Shown here: piece after piece, positions 22,698 through 35,575 of the stretch
How the letters are laid out: each line of letters begins with the position of its first letter
How positions within the stretch are numbered: position 1 is the first letter of the stretch
Assembly (NCBI RefSeq): GCF_016862975.1
Contig: NZ_BONZ01000012.1
Location: 1-64,000 of the forward strand
From: Rugosimonospora africana
GTDB lineage: Bacteria; Actinomycetota; Actinomycetes; Mycobacteriales; Micromonosporaceae
Reading direction: 5' to 3'
Length of the DNA stretch: 64,000 nucleotides
Notes under the pieces: model-generated
Databases searched by the model: none
What the model was told of the DNA's origin: nothing
What the model saw: the letters and a program-made list of their open reading frames with translations, nothing else
Program-made: the position numbers and the translations under genes

Positions 22698-22805
22698 CCG
22701 ACTGGTCCGGGTCGCCGCGCGTCGTCAGACGCGCCGAGCCGTATTGGTCGCCCGACTGGTCCGGGTCGCCGCGCGTCGTCAGACGCGCCGAGCCGTATTG
22801 GTCGC
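22698..22805. repeat. Two perfect 54-bp tandem repeats, each with a hairpin
   Basis: Identical units at 22698-22751 and 22752-22805 lie between the divergent carbamoyltransferase and glycosidase genes. Each contains GCGCGTC-GTCA-GACGCGC, a perfect 7-bp dyad with a 4-nt loop. They begin 33 bp upstream of the carbamoyltransferase start and could be operators or attenuator-like structures. Confidence 0.85.
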
Positions 22806-22864
22806 CCGGGTATGGAGCGCGCCTCCGGTCGCCCGCACCGTTTCCGCTCGAGGGAAAACAGATA

Positions 22865-22894
22865 TTGACAGGAATCGTTACTGAGAGGTTGCAT
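22865..22894 (+). promoter_or_regulatory. Promoter candidate for the GH27 gene
   Basis: TTGACA, perfect for a housekeeping -35, is followed 18 nt later by TTGCAT, a weak -10. GGAAT and ATTCC flank the spacer as a possible dyad. The ATG is at 22934. Confidence 0.4.
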
Positions 22895-22933
22895 TCCAAT
22901 CCAGACGGATGCCGGAGCCTTGCAGGAGGGGCG

Positions 22934-24676
22934 ATGCGCCATCGACTGGCACGACGATTGACGGTGGGGCTGACCGCGATGTCGGTCGGCGCGGTGGGTG
23001 CGGTCGTCGGCGCGCTGGCCGCCGCGCCGCCGGCGATCGCGGAGAACAACGGACTTTCCCTGACACCTGCCATGGGGTGGAGCAGCTGGAGTTTCGTCCG
23101 GCGCGACCCGACCGAGGCGAACATCGAGGCTCAGGCCGACGCGATGCGCGACAGCGGCCTGTCCGCGCACGGGTTCGTCTACATCAACCTCGACGACTTC
23201 TACCTGAAGTGCGACGCGAACGGGCCGGTGGTCGACGCCAACGGCCGGTGGACCGTGGACACCGCGAAGTTCCCGAACGGCATGAAGGCGGTCGCCGACC
23301 ACGTGCACGCCGACGGGCTCAAGTTCGGCCTCTACGTGACGCCGGGCGTACCGCAGAACGCGGTCACCAAGAACACACCGATCCTCGGCTCCAGCGCGCA
23401 CGCCGCGGACATCGCGGACACCAGCCGGACCGAGAAGAACTACAACTGCAAGCACATGTACTACATCGACTACTCGAAGTCCGGCGCGCAGCAGTACGTG
23501 GACTCGTTCGCGGATCTGTTCGCGTCCTGGGGCGTGGACTACCTGAAGATCGATGGTGTCGGCGCTGACGACATCCCGGACGTTCAGGCGTGGTCGACCG
23601 CTCTGCGCCAGACCGGCCGTCCGATCAACTTCGCGCTGTCCAACAACCTGCCGATCGCCAACGCGGCCACCTGGCAGCAGTACGCGAACAGCTGGCGTAC
23701 TCAGGGCGACGTCGAGTGCTACTGCGGTCCCGGGGCCAACGGCAGCGGGTACCCGCTCACCGACTGGTCACACGTCAGCGCCCGGTTCTCCACCGCCGCG
23801 TCCTGGCAGCCGTATGCCGGACCGGGCGGCTGGAACGACCTCGACTCGATCGAGATCGGCAACGGCGACCAGGTCGGGCTCAGCGCGGACCAGCGCCGCT
23901 CGCAGCTGACCCTGTGGTCGATGGCCGCCGCCCCGCTGTTGCTGGGAACCGACCTGACCCATCTCGACTCCACCGACCTGGCGATGCTCACCAACGACCG
24001 GGTGCTCGGCGTGGACCAGGACGCGGTCGCGGCGAAACGCATCGTCAACAGCGGCAGCCAGCAGGTGTTCAGCAAGCGGGAGTCGTCCGGCGCGTACGTG
24101 GTGGCGCTGTTCAACACAGGTACCTCCGGCAACCAGACCGTCACGGCCAACTGGTCGCAGGTCGGCTTCACCGGTACCGGCGACGTCACCGACCTGTGGT
24201 CAGGCTCGCACACCGGTACCGTCGCCAACTCGTACTCGGCCACGCTGCGGCCCGGCGAGACCCGGCTGATCCGGGTGGTGCCCGGTGCCGGTGGCGGCAG
24301 CGCGAGTGTCGAGGCCGAGGCGTCCGGCAACACACTGTCCGGCGCCACGGCGGTGGCCAGCTGCTCGACCTGCTCCGGCGGGGCGAAGGTGCGGTTCATC
24401 GGAAACAACAGCGCCAACTACGAAACCGTGAACAACGTCAGCACCGGTACGGCCGGCAGCAAGACGCTCACCATCACGTACGAGCTGGACGGCAGCCGCT
24501 CGTTCTTCGTCAGCGTCAATGGTGGCGCCGGAGTCGAGGTACCGGTGACCGGTACCAGTTGGTCCACCCCGGCCACGCGCACGCTGACGGTGAACCTCAC
24601 CGCCGGCGGCAACACCATCAAGCTCTACAACAACGGTGCGTACGCACCGGATCTGGACAAGATTTCGGTCAGCTGA
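22934..24676 (+). CDS. Secreted GH27 alpha-galactosidase-type glycosidase with C-terminal CBM
   Basis: A 580-residue exported protein. Residues 1-36 are a signal peptide (RRLT, then a hydrophobic core, then AIA before ENNG). Residues ~40-395 are a GH27 barrel: LTPAMGWSSWSF, INLDDFY, the nucleophile in DYLKIDGVG (Asp207) and the acid/base in NSWRTQGD (Asp259), then AGPGGWNDLDSIEIG. A beta-sandwich follows, and residues ~450-580 resemble a CBM35/CBM6-type module (VEAEASGNTLSGATAVA to APDLDKISVS). It would release terminal alpha-galactosides or beta-L-arabinopyranosides outside the cell. AGGAGG lies 4-5 nt before the ATG. It ends at a strong terminator. Confidence 0.88.
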   Translation: MRHRLARRLTVGLTAMSVGAVGAVVGALAAAPPAIAENNGLSLTPAMGWSSWSFVRRDPTEANIEAQADAMRDSGLSAHGFVYINLDDFYLKCDANGPVVDANGRWTVDTAKFPNGMKAVADHVHADGLKFGLYVTPGVPQNAVTKNTPILGSSAHAADIADTSRTEKNYNCKHMYYIDYSKSGAQQYVDSFADLFASWGVDYLKIDGVGADDIPDVQAWSTALRQTGRPINFALSNNLPIANAATWQQYANSWRTQGDVECYCGPGANGSGYPLTDWSHVSARFSTAASWQPYAGPGGWNDLDSIEIGNGDQVGLSADQRRSQLTLWSMAAAPLLLGTDLTHLDSTDLAMLTNDRVLGVDQDAVAAKRIVNSGSQQVFSKRESSGAYVVALFNTGTSGNQTVTANWSQVGFTGTGDVTDLWSGSHTGTVANSYSATLRPGETRLIRVVPGAGGGSASVEAEASGNTLSGATAVASCSTCSGGAKVRFIGNNSANYETVNNVSTGTAGSKTLTITYELDGSRSFFVSVNGGAGVEVPVTGTSWSTPATRTLTVNLTAGGNTIKLYNNGAYAPDLDKISVS

Positions 24677-24681
24677 GCCGA

Positions 24682-24722
24682 AACGCGACCCCGACCGCGT
24701 CCGGGCGCGGTCGGGCCGCGTT
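24682..24722 (+). terminator. Terminator after the GH27 gene
   Basis: CCCGACCGCG (24690-24699) pairs with CGCGGTCGGG (24706-24715), and AACGCG/CGCGTT extends the stem across small bulges. It starts 5 nt after the stop codon. Confidence 0.75.
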
Positions 24723-24833
24723 GTCTGGCAACGAAAGTGGCGTGCGACGCACCCGTGAACCGGCCCGATCGGGGCGCCGTGTCGTCTGTTGGAGGCCTCC
24801 ACAGGATGGGAGAACTAAAGAAGGAACACCGAT

Positions 24834-25379
24834 ATGAAGACGCATCTTTCCGCGCGTCGATGGCGGCAGCTCGGGCTGCTGGCTGGCGCCGGTGCCTTTG
24901 TCGCCGCCTGTTCGAGCAACACGACAAGCGCGTCGCCGGCCGGGTCGCAGGGTGCGGCACCGAGCCAGGCCGCGTCGGGCGCGGGCGGCACTCCGGTCGT
25001 CATGACTCACACCGGACCGCTGGGTACCTATCTCACCGACGGCTCCGGTCGCACCCTCTACCTGTTCGTCACGGACACCACGAGCACATCCACCTGCGTC
25101 GGCCAGTGCGCGGCCTTCTGGCCGCCGCTGACCACGAACGGCACGGCCCAGGCCGGCACCGGCGTCACGGGTTCCGACCTGACCACGTCGACCCGGCCGG
25201 ACGGGACGTCCCAGGTCGACTACCACGGCCACCCGCTGTACTACTTCGCGTCGGACAAGGCCGCCGGTGACACCGCCGGGCAGGGGCTCGACAACGGCGG
25301 ACTGTGGTGGGTGGTGTCGCCGTCCGGCAACGCCATCACGACCACGGCCAGCGGGTCCGGAGGCGGCATCGGGTACTGA
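24834..25379 (+). CDS. Lipoprotein with secreted-repeat (COG4315-type) domain
   Basis: A 181-residue lipoprotein. The signal peptide has RRWRQLGLLAGAGAFVAACSS with a lipobox-like VAAC at ~24-27, so the mature protein would be anchored to the outer face of the membrane. A Ser/Ala linker is followed by two copies of the family repeat: GPLGTYLTDGSGRTLYLFVTD with CVGQCAAFWPPL, and DGTSQVDYHGHPLYYFASDKAAGDTAGQG. The function of this family is unknown; some members are redox or metal associated. AAGAAGGAA precedes the ATG, and a 12-bp palindrome TGGAGGCCTCCA lies at 24790-24801. It converges on the GT4 gene with only 10 bp between stops. Confidence 0.85.
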   Translation: MKTHLSARRWRQLGLLAGAGAFVAACSSNTTSASPAGSQGAAPSQAASGAGGTPVVMTHTGPLGTYLTDGSGRTLYLFVTDTTSTSTCVGQCAAFWPPLTTNGTAQAGTGVTGSDLTTSTRPDGTSQVDYHGHPLYYFASDKAAGDTAGQGLDNGGLWWVVSPSGNAITTTASGSGGGIGY

Positions 25380-25389
25380 CCGGGCCGGG

Positions 25390-26706
25390 TCAGGCGTCCA
25401 GGGCCAGCAGGTTGCCCTCCGGTACCACGATCCGTGGCCGGCCGGCGGCCAGCTTCGCCCGCGCCTGCGCCCGGTTCTCCGGAGTGTTCGCGACCACGTC
25501 CGTGTACGTCGCCACGGTCCGGTCGGCGATCGCCGACCAGCCGTAGCGGGCGCGGACCATCGCCCGCGCCTGCCGGGCCATCCGGCGCGCCGCCGGGCCG
25601 TCGGCGAGCAGTGAGGTCACCGCCGCGGCGAGCGCGTTCGGGTTCTTCGCCGGGAAGGTCACCCCGGTCACCCCGGGCTGCACGATCTCGGCCAGCCCGC
25701 CGGTGCTCGAGACCGCCAGCGGGGCGCCGGCCGCGGCAGCCTCCAAGGCCACCATGCCGAACGGCTCGTAGATGCTCGGTACCACCACGGCATCGCTCGC
25801 CGCGAACGTGGCCGGCAGGTCGTCGCCGACGAAACCGGCGAAGTTGACCTGGCCGCCCAACCGCAACCGGTGAATCTCCGACTCCAGCTCGCCCTTGTGT
25901 GGGCCGTCCCCGGCGATGACCACCCGTAGGCCCGGGTGCCGGTCGCTCAGCTCCGGCAGCGCGTGTACCAGATGCTGGACGCCCTTCTCGTACACCAGCC
26001 GGCCGGCGAAGCCGATCAGCGGCCCGCCGGCGGCGAACCGTGCCCGGGCGGCGGCGACCGCCCGCGGCTCCGCCCGCCAGATCGGCGCGTCGACTCCGTT
26101 CGGGATGACCTCGATCCGGTCCTCCGGCAGGTCCAGCAGCCGGCCGATCTCCCAGCGCATGTACTGCGAGCACGCGATGATCCGGCTCGCCTCGTGGCCC
26201 AGCCACCACTCGACGGTGTGGATGGTCTTGTTCATCTCTTCCGGCAGCCAGCCCTGGTGCCGGCCGGCCTCGGTCGCGTGGATCGTCGCCACCAGCGGGA
26301 TGCCCAGGTGGTCGCGCATGGTGACAGCGGTGTGCGTGACCAGCCAGTCGTGCGCGTGGATGACGTCGAAGGTCTCGGTCGCCACCGCGTGCAGCGCGGC
26401 ACGGGTCAGCGAGTGGTTGAACGCCATCGTCCAGGCCAGGAGGGTGTCCGTCGCCAGCGGGAAGGCCGGCGGATCCTCCGGTGCGCGCACCACGCGTACG
26501 CCCTCGCGCAACTCCTCCAGCGGCGCGTCGGGTGCGTGCCGGGTCACCACCGTGACCTGGTGCCCCGCGGCGACCAGGGCGGTGGCCAGTGCGTGAACGT
26601 GCCGGCCGAGGCCGCCGACCATCACCGGCGGGTACTCCCAGGACAGCATCAGGATCCGGGAGTGTCTCGCCGGCGCCTCCTCCCGGACGCTGCTCACCTG
26701 TGCCAT
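25390..26706 (-). CDS. GT4 glycosyltransferase, glycogen/maltosyl-phosphate synthase-like
   Basis: A 438-residue GT4 enzyme. The N-terminal MLSWEYPPVMVGGLGRHVHALA is the KxGGL-type loop of glycogen synthases, and VIHAHDWLVTHTAVTMRDHL, CSQYMRWEIGRLL, IPNGVD, GFAGRLVYEKGVQHLV and YEPFGMVALEAAAAGAPLAVSSTGG complete the donor and acceptor sites. The layout matches actinobacterial GlgM (Rv1212c), which makes maltose-1-phosphate from ADP-glucose; this is inferred from resemblance and from the debranching enzyme next door. ATG 26706 has AAGGAGGGGG upstream. A 16-bp palindrome at 26758 may control it. Confidence 0.8.
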   Translation of the reverse strand: MAQVSSVREEAPARHSRILMLSWEYPPVMVGGLGRHVHALATALVAAGHQVTVVTRHAPDAPLEELREGVRVVRAPEDPPAFPLATDTLLAWTMAFNHSLTRAALHAVATETFDVIHAHDWLVTHTAVTMRDHLGIPLVATIHATEAGRHQGWLPEEMNKTIHTVEWWLGHEASRIIACSQYMRWEIGRLLDLPEDRIEVIPNGVDAPIWRAEPRAVAAARARFAAGGPLIGFAGRLVYEKGVQHLVHALPELSDRHPGLRVVIAGDGPHKGELESEIHRLRLGGQVNFAGFVGDDLPATFAASDAVVVPSIYEPFGMVALEAAAAGAPLAVSSTGGLAEIVQPGVTGVTFPAKNPNALAAAVTSLLADGPAARRMARQARAMVRARYGWSAIADRTVATYTDVVANTPENRAQARAKLAAGRPRIVVPEGNLLALDA

Positions 26707-26757
26707 GGCCCCCTCCTTTTCCGCGCGCCCGCCCGGCTCCCCGCATGCGCCGGCAGA

Positions 26758-26773
26758 CACCCGAATTCGGGTG
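26758..26773. other. Perfect 16-bp palindrome, candidate operator
   Basis: CACCCGAATTCGGGTG is fully self-complementary and lies 52 bp upstream of the GT4 start codon, in a 171-bp gap. No gene occupies the gap. Confidence 0.45.
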
Positions 26774-26877
26774 CCGGATCGCAGTTACGGGGGATCGCTG
26801 CCAATCCTCACCACCCCCGGTGTACCGGTGAAGACGGCGGCATTTCGCCCGCGTTAAGACCCACCGTTCACCGATCG

Positions 26878-28791
26878 TCAATGGTGTCGGCGGTCACCGA
26901 ACCTGCGCAGGCGCAGCAGTTCGGCCACCGACCACGCCTGGAACGGGCAGCCGGTCGCGCCGTGCGGGGCGTCCCCGTCCGCGGTCTCGCTGACCGAGCC
27001 GAGCCCGTACTCGTCCAGGTGCGTGACCAACCCGTCGAGCAGCCCGTCGACCGGCAGCCCGGCCGCCCGTCGCGCGTCGATGTACGGGCCCAGCAGCCAC
27101 GGCCAGACCGTCCCCTGGTGGTACGCGCGGTCCCGCTCGGCCGGGCCGCCTCGGTGCCTGCCCAGGTAGCCGCCGGCACCCGGGCTCAGCGTGCGCAGGC
27201 CCAGCGGGGTGAGCAACTCGGCGTCCAGGGCCGGGTGTGGCCGCCGGCCGTGGCACGGGGCGTGCCGCAGCGCGTACGCGATCAGCTGGTTCGGCCGCAG
27301 CGAGGGGTCGTCGCCCGCCGGCCCGTCCACCACGTCGTACAGCCAGCCGGTGGGAGCCGGGAACCGGGCGAGGAAGGACGTCGACGCGGCATTGGCCAGG
27401 TCCTGCGCCTCCCGGGTCGGCTCCGGCTTCGCGCCGACCCGTTCCCGCATCGCCACCATCGCGCGCAGCGCGTTGACCCACAGCGCGTTGACTTCGACCG
27501 GCTTGCCGATGCGCGGGGTCACCCCGAGCCCGTCCACCCGGGCGTCCATCCAGGTCAGCGCGTACCCGGTCCGGCCCTGGGTGAGCAGCCCATCGGCCGG
27601 GTCAGCGCGGATGCCCAGCCCGGTACCGGCGACGTGCGCGTCCCGGATCCCGTCCAGCGCCGGGACCAGTTCCGCGGCCAAGTCGGTGTCGCCGCTGTAC
27701 CGGACGTGTTCGTCCACCGCGTGCACGAACCAGAGCGTGCCGTCCACGGTGTTGTACTCGACCCGGCCGGTGTCGGCGGTGTTCGCCAGCAGCCCGTCGC
27801 GCAGCGTCCCGGCGTACCGGCGCAGGAGCGCCCGACCCTCCTCGATCCGGCCGGTCGCCAGGAACAGCCCCCGGTACGAGATCATCGTGTCCCGGGACCA
27901 GGAACCGAACCACGGGTACCCGGCCACCACGTCGGGCCCGTCGATGACGAACGCGTCGGCGGCCAACCGGAGCCTGGCGTCGACCGGATCCGCCGCGCCC
28001 GCCACGAGTCGGGCCGCCCGGGCCCGCGCCCCGGCCACGATGGCGGTGGCCGGTTCCGGCGCGGACGCGGTCGCATCCCCGCACGCGGTCACCTCGGCCA
28101 CCTGGCCGGCGGACAGCTCCGTGACGAACTGGCCCGCGTACCACAGGTCCTCCTGTGGCGGCAGGCCACGGGCCGCCTCTTCACGCAGGTACGCGTCGCG
28201 GTACCACTCGCCGCCCGGGTGCCAGCCCGGCCCGGACAGCCGGTACGCCCCGGCGATCGTCACCCCACCGGTGCTGTGCTCCGCGGGCAGCGGCCCGCCT
28301 CCGGCGTCCCGGGAGCCGTGCGCGTCCCGCCACGTGCACAGTGCCTCCAGGCACAGCCGCACCGGGCCGCCGGCCAACAGCCGGTGCACCACGCCGAGCT
28401 GCCCGGATCCGCGCGCCATGGCCAGCTCGCGTTCGAGTACCACGTCGCCGATCCGCCAGCGCCAGCGCGGCAGGCCGTCGGTCAGGTCGAACCGTTCGAG
28501 CCGGGTGTACCCGGCGGGGGAGACCGCGCCGCCGGCCCACTCGTGGGTACCGAGCCGGATCCGGGCGCCGGACGGCAGCTCCACGACCGGGTCGAGCGCG
28601 GCCAGTCCGACGTGCCGGTCGCCCGGCCTGTCCCCGGCGACCACGAGCAGCCCGTGGTACCGGCGGGTGCGCAGGCCGGCGATGGTACCCATGGCGTACC
28701 CGCCGCGCCCATCGGCGAGCAGCCATTCCCGGCCGGCGCCCTCGTCCAGCCGGCCGCAGACCTGGGTACCCAGGACGATGTCCGCGCTCAC
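26878..28791 (-). CDS. Glycogen debranching enzyme-type protein (GDE_C, GH133-like)
   Basis: A 637-residue soluble protein. The N-terminal ~230 residues form the GDE_N-type beta domain (REWLLADGRGGYAMGTIAGLRTRRYHGLLV). The rest is an (alpha/alpha)6 barrel with GYPWFGSWSRDTMISYRGLFLATGR, NTVDGTLWFVHAVDEHVRYS, TWMDARVDGLGVTPRIGKPVEVNALW and YHQGTVWPWLLGPYID, which carry the acidic catalytic positions of amylo-alpha-1,6-glucosidases. It would cleave branch points of glycogen-like polymers. GTG 28791 starts it. It is 31 bp from the pentad-repeat gene upstream and probably works with the GT4 enzyme downstream. Confidence 0.85.
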   Translation of the reverse strand: MSADIVLGTQVCGRLDEGAGREWLLADGRGGYAMGTIAGLRTRRYHGLLVVAGDRPGDRHVGLAALDPVVELPSGARIRLGTHEWAGGAVSPAGYTRLERFDLTDGLPRWRWRIGDVVLERELAMARGSGQLGVVHRLLAGGPVRLCLEALCTWRDAHGSRDAGGGPLPAEHSTGGVTIAGAYRLSGPGWHPGGEWYRDAYLREEAARGLPPQEDLWYAGQFVTELSAGQVAEVTACGDATASAPEPATAIVAGARARAARLVAGAADPVDARLRLAADAFVIDGPDVVAGYPWFGSWSRDTMISYRGLFLATGRIEEGRALLRRYAGTLRDGLLANTADTGRVEYNTVDGTLWFVHAVDEHVRYSGDTDLAAELVPALDGIRDAHVAGTGLGIRADPADGLLTQGRTGYALTWMDARVDGLGVTPRIGKPVEVNALWVNALRAMVAMRERVGAKPEPTREAQDLANAASTSFLARFPAPTGWLYDVVDGPAGDDPSLRPNQLIAYALRHAPCHGRRPHPALDAELLTPLGLRTLSPGAGGYLGRHRGGPAERDRAYHQGTVWPWLLGPYIDARRAAGLPVDGLLDGLVTHLDEYGLGSVSETADGDAPHGATGCPFQAWSVAELLRLRRFGDRRHH

Positions 28792-28825
28792 CCGGTGCCC
28801 GCCGTCATCCGGTGCCCGCCGTCAT
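28792..28825 (-). repeat. 17-bp direct duplication across an intergenic junction
   Basis: CCGGTGCCCGCCGTCAT occurs twice in tandem (28792-28808, 28809-28825), spanning the gap between the debranching gene and the stop codon of its neighbour at 28822. Confidence 0.85.
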
Positions 28826-29223
28826 CCGGCCGGCGCGACCACAGTCGAGTCACCGGGGTACACCTCGGTGCCGCCGTCGGCCCGGCTGATCACCCAGACC
28901 GGGACGTCCGGGTCGAGGCCGAGCGAGTCCCGCTCCGCCTGGGTGGGCATCCTGACCCGGGCGGTGTCGGCGCCGCGCAGGACGACGGTGATGCTGTCGG
29001 CGGCGCGGCCTCTCCCGGCGCTGCCGTCGACCGCGGTGCCTTTGGCCGCGGTGCCTTTGGACGCGGTGCCCTTGACGGCAATGCTTCTGACGGCAGTGTC
29101 CTTGGCTGCGCTGCCCGTGACGGCGTTGCCACTGACGGCATTGCCTCTGACCACATCGCCTTCGACGGCACTGCTTCCGACCGCGCTGGTGCTCGCGGCG
29201 CCTGTTCTGCCGGACTCCGCCAT
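28822..29223 (-). CDS. Pentad-repeat protein with UTRA-like C-terminal segment
   Basis: A 133-residue protein of two parts. Residues ~13-78 are about 13 tandem five-residue units close to G-x-A-V-x (GNAVS, GNAVT, GSAAK, GTASK, GTAAK, GTAVD). Residues ~79-133 are ordered-looking: VVLRGADTARVRMPTQAERD then LGLDPDVPVWVISR and TEVYPGDSTVV, resembling the C-terminal half of UTRA ligand-binding domains from GntR regulators, without any DNA-binding domain. Function unknown. A strong GGGGAGG site precedes the ATG, but it is buried in a 14-bp hairpin. Real codon bias and conserved-looking C-terminus support it as a gene. Confidence 0.6.
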   Translation of the reverse strand: MAESGRTGAASTSAVGSSAVEGDVVRGNAVSGNAVTGSAAKDTAVRSIAVKGTASKGTAAKGTAVDGSAGRGRAADSITVVLRGADTARVRMPTQAERDSLGLDPDVPVWVISRADGGTEVYPGDSTVVAPAG

Positions 29224-29231
29224 GGCAGCCT

Positions 29232-29269
29232 CCCCTCCCGCCTCAACCTAATGGATGAGGCGGGAGGGG
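29232..29269 (-). promoter_or_regulatory. 14-bp hairpin covering the ribosome site of the pentad gene
   Basis: CCCCTCCCGCCTCA (29232-29245) and its exact complement (29256-29269) enclose a 10-nt loop. On the minus strand the distal arm contains the GGGGAGG ribosome site of the 29223 start. It can act as terminator for the gene upstream, as translational lock, or both. Confidence 0.55.
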
Positions 29270-29289
29270 GCGCGGTGGCGGCGGTGCGT

Positions 29290-31425
<2,136 letters not shown>

Positions 31426-31430
31426 CACGT

Positions 31431-31467
31431 GTCCTATCGCAGTAGGGCTATTTCGTGAGGATAGGAC
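31431..31467 (-). promoter_or_regulatory. 8-bp inverted repeat over the leader of the delta-60 gene
   Basis: GTCCTATC (31431-31438) and GATAGGAC (31460-31467) are perfect complements with 21 nt between. On the minus strand the proximal arm includes the TAGGAC ribosome site. The surrounding 60 bp are unusually AT-rich for the window, as expected for a promoter region. Confidence 0.4.
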
Positions 31468-31564
31468 TAATTAGGGCGAAAGACAGAGAATACTCACATA
31501 TGGTACGACGGTTCCTGCTTGTGGTGGGCGTGTCACCAGGCGTAGCCCGTGGACAGCGCGATTG

Positions 31565-31576
31565 GTCGATATCGAC
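31565..31576. other. 12-bp palindrome upstream of the glucosidase gene
   Basis: GTCGATATCGAC is self-complementary and lies 118 bp before the ATG at 31695. It may be a regulator site; nothing else is recognised in the 269-bp gap apart from the leader of the divergent gene. Confidence 0.3.
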
Positions 31577-31694
31577 GTTTCCGACATAACCTGTAGCCCC
31601 GGTGATCAGCCGGGCGTCGCCGGGGTGTGGCGGGAGCCGCTGTCGGGGGCAGCCGGCTAGCCGGTTCGTAACACTGGTCGAGGAGTATGCAGGC

Positions 31695-34319
<2,625 letters not shown>

Positions 34320-34443
34320 GTTGCCGCGGTGCTGCCGCCGTGCCGCCGCCGTGCTTCCGGCGCGCGGGGCGGCGAGGGGCGCGACCAGCCGGCCGAGCGG
34401 TTAGCCTGTACCGCGTCCTTTGCTCTCCGGGGAGGAGACGAGC

Positions 34444-34770
34444 ATGCGGAACTGGATCGCCGGCGCTATGACGGTGCTCGGCACACTGCTGGTACTTGGC
34501 GGTGCCGTCACCATCATCCTGCGGGCCTGGTGGAAGCCCGCCGCCGAGGCCGCCCAGCCGGCACCCGCGCCCACGCCGTCCGGCACCGACCTGTTCGGCA
34601 CGGCGCCGACGCAGCCCGTCCCGATGGTGGAGACCAAGCGGGCGACGCTGTTCGGGCGGCTCGACGCCCCGGAGCGGCTGATCGCCTGGGGCATCGTGCT
34701 GCTGGTCCTGGCCGCGGTCGCGGCCGGTGCGATCGGTTTCAACCTGGGAGCCAGCGCGCCGGTCCGGTAG
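34444..34770 (+). CDS. Small protein with two membrane segments
   Basis: A 108-residue protein with hydrophobic helices at ~5-27 (IAGAMTVLGTLLVLGGAVTIIL) and ~80-100 (LIAWGIVLLVLAAVAAGAIGF). The ~50-residue loop between them is Pro/Ala-rich then polar (APTPSGTDLFGTAP, METKRATLFGRLDAPE). No family is recognised. GGGGAGGAGACG precedes ATG 34444; an in-frame start at 34420 would overlap this ribosome site. It follows the glucosidase by 124 bp and is convergent with the ABC operon. Confidence 0.65.
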   Translation: MRNWIAGAMTVLGTLLVLGGAVTIILRAWWKPAAEAAQPAPAPTPSGTDLFGTAPTQPVPMVETKRATLFGRLDAPERLIAWGIVLLVLAAVAAGAIGFNLGASAPVR

Positions 34771-34852
34771 CGGTCGGCCATCGGCCGGGAGACGGTGCCA
34801 GCCCTGCCGCGTTCGTCAGCGGCCGAGGGCAGCGCCCGTCCCGCTGCCTTCG

Positions 34853-35575
34853 TCAGCGGCCGGGGACCGTGCCCGCCCGGCTGCGCTCGTCGGCGACGAG
34901 CCGGCCGTCGGCCAGCGTGATCACCCGGTCCGCGATCGAGATCACCGCCTCGTCGTGGCTGGAGATCAGTACCACGTGGCCGGCGTACGCGTGCTGGCGC
35001 AGGATGTTCAGCACCAGGTCGACCCGGCCGCGGTCCTGGTGGCCGGTCGGTTCGTCGCCGATCAGGATGGCCGGGGCCAGCCGCAGCGCCCGCCCGATCG
35101 CGGCGCGCTGCTGTTCGCCGCCGGAGACCTGGCTCGGCAGCCGGTCGGCGAGGTGCCCGATCTCCAGCTGTTCCATGAGCTGGACGACCGGCGGTCGGTC
35201 CGGGTCGCCGTCCGGCGCCAGACCCGCCGAGCCGGACTGGCCGGACCCGCCGCGGGTACCGGGGTTGAGCCGGTCGGGCAGGTCGACGTTCTCCGCGATG
35301 GTCAGCTCGTCGAGCAGGGTCAGCGACTGCGGTACGAAGCCGAGGTCAACCCAGCCGAGCTGGCCGGTCGGCTCGCCGTTCGCGGTCGTCGCCGTGCCCG
35401 CGTCAGCCCGCTCGTACCCGGCGATGATGGACAGCAGCGTGGTCTTCCCGGAGCCGGACGGCCCGGCGGCCACGGTCAGCTCGCCGGGGATGATGTCCAG
35501 GCTGACGTCGTCGAGCGCGGTGACCGTCTCGGAGCCCCGCCGGAACCGCCGGGTCAGATTGCGGACCTCGATCAT
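34853..35575 (-). CDS. ABC transporter ATP-binding protein (MacB/LolD-type), second ATPase
   Basis: A 240-residue ABC ATPase. Walker A is GPSGSGKTTL (residues ~38-47), the Q loop is LGFVPQSLTLLDELTIAENV, the signature is VSGGEQQRAAIGRAL, Walker B is AILIGDEPTGHQD and the H loop is VLISSHDEAV. A Gly/Ser/Pro insertion (TRGGSGQSGSAG) follows the Q loop. Such ATPases pair with FtsX-type permeases in lipoprotein transport, export or mechanotransmission at the inner membrane. Its ATG overlaps the previous ATPase stop by four bases; it is last in a three-gene operon. Confidence 0.88.
   Translation of the reverse strand: MIEVRNLTRRFRRGSETVTALDDVSLDIIPGELTVAAGPSGSGKTTLLSIIAGYERADAGTATTANGEPTGQLGWVDLGFVPQSLTLLDELTIAENVDLPDRLNPGTRGGSGQSGSAGLAPDGDPDRPPVVQLMEQLEIGHLADRLPSQVSGGEQQRAAIGRALRLAPAILIGDEPTGHQDRGRVDLVLNILRQHAYAGHVVLISSHDEAVISIADRVITLADGRLVADERSRAGTVPGR

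Noticed and set aside
22698-22805. 54-bp repeats considered as a CRISPR array
   Set aside because: Only two units, contiguous without spacers, and no cas genes.
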